Assembly (NCBI GenBank): GCA_945952445.1
Contig: CAMFIG010000002.1
Coordinates: 37,004 to 101,003 of the forward strand
Direction of reading: 5' to 3'
Origin: an uncultured Chlamydiae bacterium
GTDB taxonomy: Bacteria > Chlamydiota > Chlamydiia > Chlamydiales > Rhabdochlamydiaceae
DNA: 64,000 bases
The notes under the pieces are model-generated. The model made no database searches. It was not told the DNA's origin and saw nothing but the letters and a program-made list of their open reading frames with translations. The position numbers and the translations under genes were made by a program. This document shows, one piece after another, positions 27,054 to 36,798 of the stretch; the first letter of the stretch is position 1, and every line of letters starts with the position of its first letter.

Positions 27054-27935
27054 ATGATTTCAATTCATTCTATTAGAAATAGACCTATGAACACAGTTTT
27101 TTCTCTTAAAAAAGAGAAAGCGACTTCTTTTTATTCTATTCCTACGGCCTCTCTCGTTCACGGAGTCTATAAGCAATTACAGGAAAAAACCCCCTCTTCA
27201 TTAAGATCCTGGCTAGAGAAAACCTCTGAGGTGCTATTAGAGCTGACAAGCACTCCTTCTTTTGCTTTTGAAGAGGCCCTCTCTTCTCCCCCTTTGCAGA
27301 TCCCATCACTTCCTTATCCGCCTTTTCACACACAAGCTCCCATAAGAAAATTCTACCATCCTAAAAAAACAACTCAGACAGACCTATATGCTCCCGAATG
27401 CTTGCTGCCAGAAGTGGAAGAAGATCCCTGCAGGCTCATCGAGCAAAACCAAAGATTTTTAGAATATTTTTCTCGCAATTTCCCTTTGCAAGGCATCTTA
27501 AAACAAGAACGAAATGGACATCTCTACTTATCCATTAGCCCTGGTTTTTCCATAAAAGACCCGATTCTCTCCTTTTTGTGTTCTCAAGAGGAATCCTGTT
27601 TTGTTTCTCATCTGGGCCTACATAGCACGGTCTTTACCTCGCACGAAATCCTCTCTATCCAAGAGCTCGGGATTGCTAAGGAGATTGGAAAAACATTCCC
27701 ATTCCAGATAGAAGGGTGCTACGTTGCTGAAATACATTCTGATCCTCTTTTAGAAAAGGCATGGTATCTTTCTGTAGCATCTGAAGAACTGTCTGAGATA
27801 AGAGAGCGCTACCTTTTGCCAAGGTCTCTTGGTGGACATGGGTTCCATGCAACCCTTCTTTTACAAAAAAGATCTTCTTTTAAAAAGGCAAAACCGCCTC
27901 TTTGCCGATTGAATGTCTCTTGTTTTGCAGCTTAA
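27054..27935 (+). CDS. Orphan protein of unknown function
   Basis: About 293 aa with no signal peptide, membrane span or motif that I recognise. The middle is Pro- and Ser-rich (SSPPLQIPSLPYPPFH) and the C-terminal half is more ordered (FVSHLGLHSTVFTSHEILSIQELGIA; LPRSLGGHGFHATLLLQK). The start is uncertain: TTG 27033, ATG 27054 and ATG 27087 are possible and none has a strong ribosome-binding site; GAGAAA before 27054 is the best available. Its stop overlaps the ligA stop as TTAA. Possibly lineage-restricted. Confidence 0.6.
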   Translation: MISIHSIRNRPMNTVFSLKKEKATSFYSIPTASLVHGVYKQLQEKTPSSLRSWLEKTSEVLLELTSTPSFAFEEALSSPPLQIPSLPYPPFHTQAPIRKFYHPKKTTQTDLYAPECLLPEVEEDPCRLIEQNQRFLEYFSRNFPLQGILKQERNGHLYLSISPGFSIKDPILSFLCSQEESCFVSHLGLHSTVFTSHEILSIQELGIAKEIGKTFPFQIEGCYVAEIHSDPLLEKAWYLSVASEELSEIRERYLLPRSLGGHGFHATLLLQKRSSFKKAKPPLCRLNVSCFAA

Positions 27936-29929
27936 AGCATCTCTAAAAACTGTTTTTCCGATAAGACGGGAATTTGTAGTTTTTTTGCTTTCTCTAGCTT
28001 AGAACCAGGATCATCTCCTGCAAGCACGTAGTCTGTATGGGAGCTTACAGAGTTAGAAACCTTACCGCCTTTTTGCAAAATTTTCTCAGAAGCCTGAGAG
28101 CGTGTCATTCCCTCTAATGTCCCCGTTAAAACGAATGCCTTTCCATAAAAAGGATGGGAAATGTCTTCGCTTTTTTGCATTGGCTTTGGAGATACACCTC
28201 TTTCTAAAAGCCGCTCTATTTCCTTTATATGCTCAGGGTCTTGGAAATAATCAACAAGTGCCTGAGCACTTTTTTCTCCGATCCCCTCGTACTCCATCAA
28301 GGCTTCTTTGCTCATTTTTGATAAGAAAAGTATATCATCTACCTTGCCGGCTAGAACTTCTGCAGTCCCTTCTCCTACATACTTTATCCCTAGAGCTAAG
28401 ATCAATCGAGCTAAGGTACAATGACGAGAAGTTTCTATGCTTTTTAAGAGATTGTGGATTGATTTTTCTTGAAATCCCTCTAGGTGGGAAAGCTCTTTTT
28501 CCGTAAGGGTGTAGATGTCGGAAACGCGCCGTACAAAGCCTTTTTCGACAAGCTGTTGAACCACCTTTTCTCCCATATGGCCAATGTCCATAGCAGGCTT
28601 GCTCGCAAAGAAGATAATCCTTCGAAGAACCTGCTCGGGACAATGGGGATTAGGGCAGCGGACTGCTACCTCTTCTACTGCATGCACAAGTTTTGTATGA
28701 CAGCTGGGGCAATGACTCGGCATCTTCCAGGGTTTTAGATGCGGATCTCTTTTGGTAAGATCCACCCCTACTACTTTAGGGATCACATCTCCACCTTTTT
28801 CAATGACAACCCAATCTCCTATGCGGATGTCTTTCCTTGCCACCTCTTCTTGGTTGTGGAGAGTTGCCCGAGAAATTGTGCTACCGGCTAATGGCACTGC
28901 TTTGAGCTCCGCTACAGGCGTCAAGACTCCCGTCCGACCCACTTGCACTGTGATCTCTTCAATTTGCGTGACTGCCTGCTCCGGAGCAAACTTATAAGCA
29001 ACAGCCCAGCGAGGAGACTTTCCTGTGGATCCCAGCTCTTCTTGGAATCGAATCTCATCTACTTTTACGACAATTCCGTCGATATCATACGCCAAAGAAT
29101 GCCTCTTTTTCTGGATCCGATCTGCAAAAGCCAAGATTTCTTCTACCGAGCTGCAACGTTCGATAAACCCTTCAGAAAAGACGGGAAGACCCCATTTACG
29201 CATCAAAAGACACGCCTCCGATTGGGTCTTATGTTTAAGCGGGGTACTATCGGCAATGGCGTAGAAAACAACTGACAGATGGCGGTCCTGAACCTGGCGT
29301 GGGTCGAGAAGCTTGAGTGATCCCGCTGCTGCATTGCGAGGGTTAGCCCATGGCTCTTCTTCCATCTCTGCTTTTTTGGCATTGAGTTTTTCAAATACCT
29401 TCCGAGGCATAAAAACCTCTCCGCGAAGTTCTAGAAGACCTGGGATATCTTCTCCTCTAAGTTTTAAAGGCAGGTTGCGGATCGTTTTCATATTCGCTGT
29501 GATTTCATCGCCTTTTTTTCCATCACCGCGCGTGACGCCTCTTACAAAGACTCCATGCCGATAGCAGGCAGAAACGGCAACGCCATCCATCTTCAGTTCT
29601 GCAGAAAAATGGACTGCATGCCCTAACCATTTCTTTACTCGCTCGGCAAAATCTTCCAGCTCCTCTTTCGAATAGGTATTCGCTAAAGAGAGCATAGGGA
29701 CTGTATGCTCTACTTGCTCAAATCCTTTAGAAATCCCAGATCCAACCCTTTGCGTCGGAGAAGAAGGGTCGATCCAATCGGGATGGAGATCTTCCATCTG
29801 CTCTAATTGCTTTAAGAGCAAGTCATATTCATAATCTGAGATCTGTGGCTGCGCTTGTCCATAATAGAGTTCATCATGACGGCGAATCTGTTCCAACAAA
29901 GCTAAATATTCTTCACGATTAGGTTTCAA
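27932..29929 (-). CDS. ligA: NAD+-dependent DNA ligase
   Basis: A 665-aa LigA that seals nicks during replication and repair using NAD+. Domain order is complete: Ia (YYGQAQPQISDYEYDLL, NAD+ contacts), adenylation domain with the active-site Lys in ELKMDGVAVS (Lys113), OB fold, Cys4 zinc finger (CPSC...CPNPHC), helix-hairpin-helix region (YEGIGEKSAQALVDYF) and C-terminal BRCT (FVLTGTLEGMTRSQASEKI). The start codon is TTG inside the 3' end of glgB, an 11-base overlap, with GAGGTG just upstream. Length matches chlamydial LigA. Confidence 0.95.
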   Translation of the reverse strand: MKPNREEYLALLEQIRRHDELYYGQAQPQISDYEYDLLLKQLEQMEDLHPDWIDPSSPTQRVGSGISKGFEQVEHTVPMLSLANTYSKEELEDFAERVKKWLGHAVHFSAELKMDGVAVSACYRHGVFVRGVTRGDGKKGDEITANMKTIRNLPLKLRGEDIPGLLELRGEVFMPRKVFEKLNAKKAEMEEEPWANPRNAAAGSLKLLDPRQVQDRHLSVVFYAIADSTPLKHKTQSEACLLMRKWGLPVFSEGFIERCSSVEEILAFADRIQKKRHSLAYDIDGIVVKVDEIRFQEELGSTGKSPRWAVAYKFAPEQAVTQIEEITVQVGRTGVLTPVAELKAVPLAGSTISRATLHNQEEVARKDIRIGDWVVIEKGGDVIPKVVGVDLTKRDPHLKPWKMPSHCPSCHTKLVHAVEEVAVRCPNPHCPEQVLRRIIFFASKPAMDIGHMGEKVVQQLVEKGFVRRVSDIYTLTEKELSHLEGFQEKSIHNLLKSIETSRHCTLARLILALGIKYVGEGTAEVLAGKVDDILFLSKMSKEALMEYEGIGEKSAQALVDYFQDPEHIKEIERLLERGVSPKPMQKSEDISHPFYGKAFVLTGTLEGMTRSQASEKILQKGGKVSNSVSSHTDYVLAGDDPGSKLEKAKKLQIPVLSEKQFLEML

Positions 29930-32057
29930 ATTTCACCTCAAAAATCATCGTTGCCAAAGGGGCTATCTGCAGTGAGACTCCAGAGTCTTTACGAACCTCC
30001 AGATGGCAGCATAGTTTACCAGAGCCCCCATATTCTTCTCTATCACTACAGAACACCTCTTGGATTTCTGAGACATGACGCAAAGGGATGAAATAATCTG
30101 AAAAATAGTTCGGAGTAAAGTTGTGCAAACACATCAAGCAAGAAGAAGAACCTTTTCTTAAGTAGCTGATCACACTGTTTTGCCGATCTGAGAAGTCAAC
30201 CCAAGAAAATCCCCTCTCTTCAAAATCAAACTCCCATAAAGCCGGGTGGGTTTGATAAAACTGGTTTAGATCCTGTACCATTTTCTGCACACCCCGATGC
30301 AAAGGCAAAGAAAGCAGGTCCCAATGAATTTGCTCTTTGCAATACCACTCCGTCTCTTGTCCAAACTCCCCACCCATGAAAAGAAGCTTTTTGCCCGGCT
30401 GGCAGATCATATAACTATATAGCAACCTTAAGTTTGCAAACTTCTGCCATGAATCCCCCGGCATCTTCGAGAGCAGGCTACGCTTTCCATGGACCACTTC
30501 ATCGTGAGAGAGCACGAGAAGGAACTTCTCGGAAAAAGCATATAAAAGACCAAAGGTCAACTGCTCATGGTGATAATGTCGAAAAAAAGGATCTACCCGA
30601 AAATAATGGAGGGTATCATTCATCCACCCCATATTCCATTTCATATCAAAGCCAAGCCCTCCCCATTCCAACGGATGGGTAACCCCGGAAAAAGAGGTTG
30701 ATTCCTCTGCAATCATAAGCACTTTAGGGAACTTCTCATGGACGACAGAGTTGAGATGCTTTAAAAACTCGATCGCCTCTAGGTTCTCCTTGCCCCCATA
30801 ACAATTGGGAATCCATTCTCCTTCTTTTCTTCCATAATCCAAATAAAGCATAGAAGCTACCGCATCGACCCTAAGGCCATCCACATGCATCTTATCCATC
30901 CAAAACAATGCGTTGGCAATCAGAAAATTCGACACTTCAAAACGACCGTAATTAAAAATGTAGGTATTCCAATGGGGATGATACCCCTTGCGAGGGTCTT
31001 CATGCTCGAATAGATAAGTCCCATCGAACTGAGCCAAGGAAAAATCATCGGTTGGGAAATGAGCCCCTACCCAGTCCAGGATGACACCAATCCCTTCTCG
31101 GTGTAAAAGATCAACTAGATATTGAAAGTCTGCAGGAGTTCCATGGCGGCTTGTGACAGAATAATATCCAGAAACCTGATATCCCCAAGATTCATCTAGA
31201 GGATGCTCAGCAATCGGAAGAAGCTCTACATGTGTAAATCCCATCTGCTTACAATACTCAGCAAGCTTGGAGGCGATTTCGCGGTAATTGAGAAATCCTC
31301 CCCCTTCTGTCTTCCAAGATCCCAGGTGGACTTCATAGATAATCATCGGCTGGTTGCTATCACCTTCCCTTCTCTTCTGCATCCAACCGCTGTCTTGCCA
31401 TGCATATTGATCCACATCAAAAACCACGGAAGCATTCGCAGGGCGTAACTCGCTCGCATAGGCAAAAGGATCTGCTTTCATCCGGATCGTATCGCTTTGC
31501 GTACGGATCTCGAACTTATAACGCTCTCCACTGCTCAAACCAGGCACAAAGAGTTCCCATACCCCACAAGAGCCCATGCTACGCATGGGGTTTACCCTAC
31601 CATCCCAGCCGTTGAAATCCCCCACAAGAGATACGCTAGCTGCTGAAGGCGCCCATACCGCGAATTTCACCCCTGCAACACCTTCATGGAGACAGACTCT
31701 CGCCCCTAAAACCTGGTAGAGCTGGTAATGCACTCCTCGAGAAAACAAATAGCCATCGATCTCTCCAAACGTCGGAGCGAAGCTATAAGGGTCATGTGCT
31801 AACATCCCATTTTGGTGATAGACTCGGTACTCAAATGGAGAAGTCTCCTTAGGCACCTGATAGGCAAAAAGTCCCGCAGGATGAACTTTTTCCGCTTGGA
31901 CTTTTTCTCCGCGCACTTCCAAAAAGATCTCAAAAGCACCCGGCCGCCAAAGACGAATACTCTTTGTCTTTTCATCAACATCATGAAGTCCTAACACAAT
32001 ATGGGGATCATGCCGATTGGCTTCCCATATATCCCGATCAAAGTCTACCTGCTCCAT
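29919..32057 (-). CDS. glgB: 1,4-alpha-glucan branching enzyme
   Basis: A 712-aa GH13 branching enzyme that introduces alpha-1,6 branches into glycogen. Visible in order: two N-terminal beta-sandwich regions (CBM48: GVKFAVWAPSAASVSLVGDFNGWDG), then the barrel with GYYSVTSRHGTP, nucleophile Asp in DGLRVDAVASM, acid/base Glu in LMIAEESTSF, and transition-state Asp in LVLSHDEVVHGKRSL, then a C-terminal beta domain. All catalytic residues are present. Glycogen metabolism is conserved across chlamydiae. No other glg gene is nearby; the gene is coupled to ligA by overlap. Confidence 0.95.
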   Translation of the reverse strand: MEQVDFDRDIWEANRHDPHIVLGLHDVDEKTKSIRLWRPGAFEIFLEVRGEKVQAEKVHPAGLFAYQVPKETSPFEYRVYHQNGMLAHDPYSFAPTFGEIDGYLFSRGVHYQLYQVLGARVCLHEGVAGVKFAVWAPSAASVSLVGDFNGWDGRVNPMRSMGSCGVWELFVPGLSSGERYKFEIRTQSDTIRMKADPFAYASELRPANASVVFDVDQYAWQDSGWMQKRREGDSNQPMIIYEVHLGSWKTEGGGFLNYREIASKLAEYCKQMGFTHVELLPIAEHPLDESWGYQVSGYYSVTSRHGTPADFQYLVDLLHREGIGVILDWVGAHFPTDDFSLAQFDGTYLFEHEDPRKGYHPHWNTYIFNYGRFEVSNFLIANALFWMDKMHVDGLRVDAVASMLYLDYGRKEGEWIPNCYGGKENLEAIEFLKHLNSVVHEKFPKVLMIAEESTSFSGVTHPLEWGGLGFDMKWNMGWMNDTLHYFRVDPFFRHYHHEQLTFGLLYAFSEKFLLVLSHDEVVHGKRSLLSKMPGDSWQKFANLRLLYSYMICQPGKKLLFMGGEFGQETEWYCKEQIHWDLLSLPLHRGVQKMVQDLNQFYQTHPALWEFDFEERGFSWVDFSDRQNSVISYLRKGSSSCLMCLHNFTPNYFSDYFIPLRHVSEIQEVFCSDREEYGGSGKLCCHLEVRKDSGVSLQIAPLATMIFEVKFET

Positions 32058-32126
32058 TTTCTCTCCTCGTCCCCTTATTTATATAAGGTTTTTTAGAAAA
32101 ATAAGAGAAGGAAAAGATCTATTGCA

Positions 32127-33584
32127 TTAAGCATCTACTGCAAAAAGCTCTTCTAAAGTGATCACTCGGTCGAAATAATGGCGTGCTAACAGCGCGTCAT
32201 TAGCTCCTTCTGTTGTCACAAGTACCTTTTGGATTGTTTTTCTCTTCTGGAAGGAAGACAATTCTAATTTTCTTTCAAATTCTTCGATGATACCGATCCC
32301 TATTTTGCTTTGTGAATATTTCATTTCGCAAAGAGTCAAGACTTGGTCATCGCGGTCAAATACTAGATCCCATTGAAATCCAGGGTCTTTTTTTTGCGTA
32401 TTTTTATTAAAAAAAGCACCTGCCCTATAATGAATCCCATGAAAACCTAAAATCTTTGCAATCAGTTGGTGACGTCGTCTGCAAAAGCGTTCAAATGCAT
32501 ACCCAAGCCATTTTTGATAAGAATCCATTTTTATAGCTAAGGTAGGAGTTTCTCGATACGCCCCCTGTCTAATTTCAACCATTTCCGGCTTAATAAATTT
32601 ATAATAAAACTGCAGATAACTATCTGAAATACAATACCGAGACAAAACACTTTCCTGACTTAAGTGATATGGAGTGTACTTCTCAATAAATCCGCAGAGT
32701 TCAATGTCAGTCAAAACCTCCGTTATATAACCGCTTGATGTCAGTTTTAAATGCCGAAGAATATCTTCCCTGGAAGCAAAGCGCACATTCCCTAAAAACT
32801 CGATAATTTTTTTATAATGCTTGTTTTCAGAAAGGGAGCTGACAAAAATCCGTTCAAATTCCATAGAAAAAAAACTATCCGGAGAAAAAGAGTTGTGACA
32901 GATACTGGAAAAAACGGAAGAAGAAGTTTTGCACCATTTCAGATATTCAGGAATCCCTCCGACTGTTAAATATGCATCCATGACCTCTCGACAAGATTTG
33001 GAAGATAAAAATTGCTGAGTTTCAGCTAAACTAAATTCTCTTAAATGCAATTCATGTTGAGAACGGTTGTAGAGAGACTTTGAAAGTATCTCCTGATTTA
33101 CTATAAAAGAGGGGGAAGAGCCGCATAGTACAATCAAGCAACGTTCTCGATAACGAAAATAATTATCCCAAGCAAATTTGAGTTCTGAAATAAAGTCATC
33201 TTTGTAATCAGCCAACCACTGGAATTCTTCAAAATAAAGAGTCCAGCGATCTCCCTCTGGCAAATTGTCATAAATCAACTTAAAAACCTCAAGCCAAGAA
33301 ACTACCTTGATTTTTGCGATAAGAGAATTTTGGACATATTCCGATAGCTGCCATAATACGTAATCTCTCTGTGCTTTTTGAGATCTTCCTTGTATCCCTT
33401 CAAACTTCAAGATATTGCGATCTGCATATACCTGCTCTAAAAGCTCTGTTTTTCCAATCCTTCTACGACCATAGACAATCAATATAGAAGATTCTTTACT
33501 TTCTCCTAAGGCAGCAAGCCGCTTCCTTTCAGCCTGACGCCCCACAAAGGCTTTCATCTTTTTGATCTGTTTGGGAATCAACAT
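32127..33584 (-). CDS. AAA ATPase with DUF234 domain (archaeal-type ATPase)
   Basis: A 485-aa protein: FVGRQAERKRLAAL opening, Walker A VYGRRRIGKTELLEQVY, Walker B-like LYFEEFQWLADY, sensor CLIVLCGSSPSFI, a winged-helix segment (ASREDILRHLKLTSSGYITEVL) and a C-terminal DUF234 nuclease-like region (QWDLVFDRDDQVLTLCEMKYS, with the D...E-x-K arrangement of PD-(D/E)XK folds). The family is patchy, often horizontally acquired, and of unknown function. It resembles the DUF4143 ATPase at 18696 only in general plan. ATG 33584 with AGGCGG before it was kept; Met10 is an alternative. Confidence 0.88.
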   Translation of the reverse strand: MLIPKQIKKMKAFVGRQAERKRLAALGESKESSILIVYGRRRIGKTELLEQVYADRNILKFEGIQGRSQKAQRDYVLWQLSEYVQNSLIAKIKVVSWLEVFKLIYDNLPEGDRWTLYFEEFQWLADYKDDFISELKFAWDNYFRYRERCLIVLCGSSPSFIVNQEILSKSLYNRSQHELHLREFSLAETQQFLSSKSCREVMDAYLTVGGIPEYLKWCKTSSSVFSSICHNSFSPDSFFSMEFERIFVSSLSENKHYKKIIEFLGNVRFASREDILRHLKLTSSGYITEVLTDIELCGFIEKYTPYHLSQESVLSRYCISDSYLQFYYKFIKPEMVEIRQGAYRETPTLAIKMDSYQKWLGYAFERFCRRRHQLIAKILGFHGIHYRAGAFFNKNTQKKDPGFQWDLVFDRDDQVLTLCEMKYSQSKIGIGIIEEFERKLELSSFQKRKTIQKVLVTTEGANDALLARHYFDRVITLEELFAVDA

Positions 33585-33601
33585 CTTACCGCCTATTTAG
33601 T

Positions 33602-33642
33602 CGCCAACTACCCAATAAAACAGGTCTAGTTGGCGTTTTTTT
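33602..33642 (+). terminator. Inverted repeat followed by seven T residues
   Basis: CGCCAACTA (33602-33610) and TAGTTGGCG (33627-33635) form a 9-bp stem, followed by T7 at 33636-33642. It has the form of an intrinsic terminator on the plus strand, but both flanking genes are on the minus strand. A second pairing, ACAGG with CCTGT, overlaps it. Confidence 0.45.
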
Positions 33643-33649
33643 AAGCCTG

Positions 33650-34723
33650 TTATTTCTGAAAACGGTCAAACCAAAGATCTTGCCCCGAAGCTGCAGATAT
33701 TAAATCTTCTCTTGTAAAGATCTCACCTCGATCTCGATATCCCCGCCGCAGCCGGTAGGTTTTTACGTAAGACGGCCACTCTATGTGAAAATCTCGTCCC
33801 CGATCTATCCGGATGGCGAGCTTTTTGAGTTCTTTTTTTGACCACTCCATATCAATGACGTCCCCACAACCAGAAAGAATCCCTGTCATTCTGCCACAAG
33901 CAAATTGCGGAGGCAGACAAGGGAGGATCTGATATCCATTTTCTTGGAAAAATAAAGAACGGATCAAAGAAGCACTTTGGAGCAAAACAGAAAGAGGATT
34001 CGCTTTGCAAGACTCTTGCGAAGCCAAAATCCCCTGATGATCTTCATCTTCCAACCGAGGAACAAATCCTCCGGAAAATCCGGTAAAAAATAGGTTTTTT
34101 AACAGAGGATATATCAAAAGCTTCTCTTTCCGAATTACAAGTTCTGTTCCCTCTTGGATGAGCTTTATAACGGGGGCATCACTCTCTCTAAAAGCACTGG
34201 AAGGAGTTAAAAGACCCACTTGATACCATAAAGGAAGGATCTCCCGAAGATCTTGTCTCCGACGGATAAGCTCTAAGTCTTGCTGCTTTGTCATTCCAAG
34301 AAAGAGTCTTTCTTGCACACGAAGCTGTGCCGGAAGCTGGCAACTACCTATTGCAATCTCCATTCCCGCATAAAACCTTGATGGAGGCTCGCCATCAATA
34401 CCTACAAGAATCCCTTCGCTTGGGGTCTTTTCAAAAAGCAGAGAGCAAATCGATCCTTTCCTTTCAATACAGAATCGAAAATATCCCTTTTGGCTTTGTC
34501 CGAAAATCCGTAAGCATACTCTCTCTAGGTCTTGTTCTACGGTAAATGGCTCGATAGGACCTGACAAAAAAAGATGCACCTGCTTTTGCATAGAAGAAGC
34601 AAGAGGATAAAACTCTAAAAGGCAGGGAAAAACCTTTACTTTCCACTCCGTATTGGGAATAAAAAAAGAACTTCCCAGTGCATGAGAAAAGGGACGAAAT
34701 CTCTCTGGTGCGCAGATATTCAT
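33650..34723 (-). CDS. Conserved-looking protein of unknown function
   Basis: A 357-aa protein with a beta-rich start, a helical middle (QDLELIRRRQDLREILPLWYQ) and a C-terminal part (YQILPCLPPQFACGRMTGIL, VIDMEWSKKELKKLAIRID). That part resembles the closing beta-sandwich domain of some alpha-L-fucosidase/GH65-type glycosidases, where a PxLP...G.v.G...G.evd..W pattern occurs. No glycosidase catalytic domain is evident, so this is only a hint. It starts inside the mtaB stop with a four-base overlap, so the two are coupled, yet no functional link is apparent. It lies near glgB, but operon membership beyond mtaB is unclear. Confidence 0.65.
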   Translation of the reverse strand: MNICAPERFRPFSHALGSSFFIPNTEWKVKVFPCLLEFYPLASSMQKQVHLFLSGPIEPFTVEQDLERVCLRIFGQSQKGYFRFCIERKGSICSLLFEKTPSEGILVGIDGEPPSRFYAGMEIAIGSCQLPAQLRVQERLFLGMTKQQDLELIRRRQDLREILPLWYQVGLLTPSSAFRESDAPVIKLIQEGTELVIRKEKLLIYPLLKNLFFTGFSGGFVPRLEDEDHQGILASQESCKANPLSVLLQSASLIRSLFFQENGYQILPCLPPQFACGRMTGILSGCGDVIDMEWSKKELKKLAIRIDRGRDFHIEWPSYVKTYRLRRGYRDRGEIFTREDLISAASGQDLWFDRFQK

Positions 34724-36003
34724 ATTTTTCCTTTTAACCCTTCAGGAGTATTTTCTTGCATTAAAACGGAGATGATTTGGTTAGAATGCAGCCCTTCCCC
34801 TTTTATGATAACAGGTAAAAAGTTCTTTGTGTGCCCCATAAAACTGCCATCCTCCTGAGGGCTTTCCAATAAAACATCCATCGTCCTTCCTACATACGAA
34901 TCACGAAGAGCAAAAGCCATCTCCTCAGCCAGCTGCAACACTTGTTGTTTTCTTTCTTGGATCTTCTCTTTAGGAACTTTATTGGGATACAAATTGGCCC
35001 TTGTTCTCTCCCGATCACTATAAGGAAACATATGCACTTTGGCAAAACGCACCTGTTTCATCATTTCTAAGGTATCTTGAAAATCGAGATCGGACTCTCC
35101 GGGGAATCCAACTATGATATCCGTTGTAAAGGTAAAGTCTAGGCTCGCCTTGCGCAAGCGCTCAACCGTATCCAAAAAAATCTGTGCTGTATATTTGCGG
35201 TTCATCCTCTTAAGAATGACATTAGAGCCCGACTGCAAGACAATGTGAAAACTCGGACATGTCGATCTACCATGCAAGACGGCATCCAGAAGATCATCAT
35301 CGACTTCATCAGGATCGATTGAAGAGATTCTCAATCGATCAACTCCCTCTATTTGATCCACAGCACGTACAAGATCAGAAAGTCTCCACGGTTTTTCTCC
35401 ATCCTTAGGAGCCCCATCAAAATCCCCTATGTTGATTCCTGTCAGAACAACTTCTCGATACCCATTTGCTACAAGATCGCGCACTTCAGCTACGATGTCT
35501 TCCATACGGCGAGATCGGGATCTACCTCGCACATAAGGAATAATGCAATACGTGCAAAATGAATTACACCCATCTTGCACTTTGACAAAAGCTCTTGTAT
35601 GGGCTTCAAAATTTCGGATGGCAAATTCAGGCCATGACTGTTCAGGAAATGCAATGGGAAGCAAGGATTCCTTATCTCGATTAGAAATTACTTCAATCCC
35701 CTCTCCTAACTGAACCAACCCTGAGGGGTCGCGCTCTGCAAGACACCCCGTTACAAGGATCCTCGCTTGGGGGTTTTGTCGAATGAGTTGACGAATTGCG
35801 TGGCGGCTGGAGCTGTCTGCCGATTCAGTGACTGTGCACGTATTGACAATACAAAGATCAACCTCATCCTCCTCTCTTGCTGGCTCATACCCTTGAGATA
35901 CGAGCTGGTCTGTATAAGCCTGAGACTCATACTGATTGGTACGGCAACCTAATGTAACAACCTTAAATTTTTTCTTATTCACTATAAAAACCTTGCGATC
36001 CAT
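34720..36003 (-). CDS. mtaB: tRNA t6A37 methylthiotransferase (MtaB family)
   Basis: A radical-SAM methylthiotransferase of 427 aa that converts t6A37 to ms2t6A in ANN-decoding tRNAs. UPF0004 domain: VVTLGCRTNQYESQAY, VNTCTVTESADSSSR, VTGCLAERDP (three Cys of the auxiliary cluster). Radical-SAM CxxxCxxC lies in DGCNSFCTYCIIPYVRGRSR. A C-terminal TRAM domain ends the protein. The NQYES and NTCTVT...AD signatures favour MtaB over MiaB or RimO. The start is uncertain: ATG 36003 or GTG at residue 8, which has AAGG before it. Confidence 0.88.
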   Translation of the reverse strand: MDRKVFIVNKKKFKVVTLGCRTNQYESQAYTDQLVSQGYEPAREEDEVDLCIVNTCTVTESADSSSRHAIRQLIRQNPQARILVTGCLAERDPSGLVQLGEGIEVISNRDKESLLPIAFPEQSWPEFAIRNFEAHTRAFVKVQDGCNSFCTYCIIPYVRGRSRSRRMEDIVAEVRDLVANGYREVVLTGINIGDFDGAPKDGEKPWRLSDLVRAVDQIEGVDRLRISSIDPDEVDDDLLDAVLHGRSTCPSFHIVLQSGSNVILKRMNRKYTAQIFLDTVERLRKASLDFTFTTDIIVGFPGESDLDFQDTLEMMKQVRFAKVHMFPYSDRERTRANLYPNKVPKEKIQERKQQVLQLAEEMAFALRDSYVGRTMDVLLESPQEDGSFMGHTKNFLPVIIKGEGLHSNQIISVLMQENTPEGLKGKI

Positions 36004-36155
36004 TCGAGGAAAAAGTATGCCATGAAGGTTCTTAAGGGTGCAAGAACTCTATTTTTAGAAGCGATTCGTCCAAAAAACATCTAAAAACCAAATATAGAAA
36101 AAAAACTATTTTCTATAATAACATGAAATTAAGATCATATTTTTAAGGAAATATC

Positions 36156-36752
36156 ATGACTGTATTTACCTTGGCATTTTCTCTTTTCTTCATCATGAAT
36201 TCGATCGGCAACATCCCCATCTTTGTGTCTGTGCTCAGCAAATTCCGAGGCAAGAAACAGAGAGCCATCATCTTCCGAGAAATGCTGATCGCCCTTGGAT
36301 TTTTGGTCTTATTTACCTTTTTTGGCAAGGAGCTGCTCTACTCTCTTGGCATCTCCACTCCTGTCATTGGCATGGGAGGAGGGATCGTTTTATTTTTTAT
36401 CAGCATCGGGATGATTTTTCCAAAACAGGCAAATTTAGAAGAATTTCAAAGAGAAGAGCCTCTCATTGTTCCCCTTGCTATGCCTCTTGTGGCAGGCCCT
36501 GGCGCTTTAACAACCGTCATGGTCTATTCCGACCAAGTAAGCAACCAATTATTAGTGACAGCAAGCATTGCGATGGCTTGGATCCCCTCTCTTTTGATCC
36601 TTTTGTCTGCCTCTTATCTAAAGAACCTACTAGGAACCAAAGGCTTAAATGCCCTCCAAAGACTCGGAGGTATGCTTATCTGTTTATTGGCAGTGCAAAT
36701 GATTTCTTCATCTTGCATTTCATTAATTAAATCATCTTTTCAATTAAGCTAA
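36156..36752 (+). CDS. MarC/YhgN-family integral membrane protein
   Basis: A 198-aa protein with six predicted spans and the conserved MarC features FFIMNSIGNIPIFVSVL at the start, IGMGGGIVLFFISIGMIF and PLAMPLVAGPGALTTVM. The family's role is unresolved: it is not the antibiotic-resistance determinant once supposed, and transport has been proposed. Chlamydia carries a homolog (yhgN). AAGGAAATATC before the ATG is a good ribosome-binding site. A monocistronic unit, divergent from mtaB. Confidence 0.92.
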   Translation: MTVFTLAFSLFFIMNSIGNIPIFVSVLSKFRGKKQRAIIFREMLIALGFLVLFTFFGKELLYSLGISTPVIGMGGGIVLFFISIGMIFPKQANLEEFQREEPLIVPLAMPLVAGPGALTTVMVYSDQVSNQLLVTASIAMAWIPSLLILLSASYLKNLLGTKGLNALQRLGGMLICLLAVQMISSSCISLIKSSFQLS

Positions 36753-36798
36753 TAATCGTATAATTAAGTTATAAATTAATTAACATTTATTTTTTAAT

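Noticed and set aside
18696..33584. The two PD-(D/E)XK-type ATPases (DUF4143 and DUF234) as part of a phage-defence island
   Set aside because: They are about 12 kb apart, separated by housekeeping genes and an efflux operon, and neither is next to a known defence gene. Better seen as scattered accessory genes.
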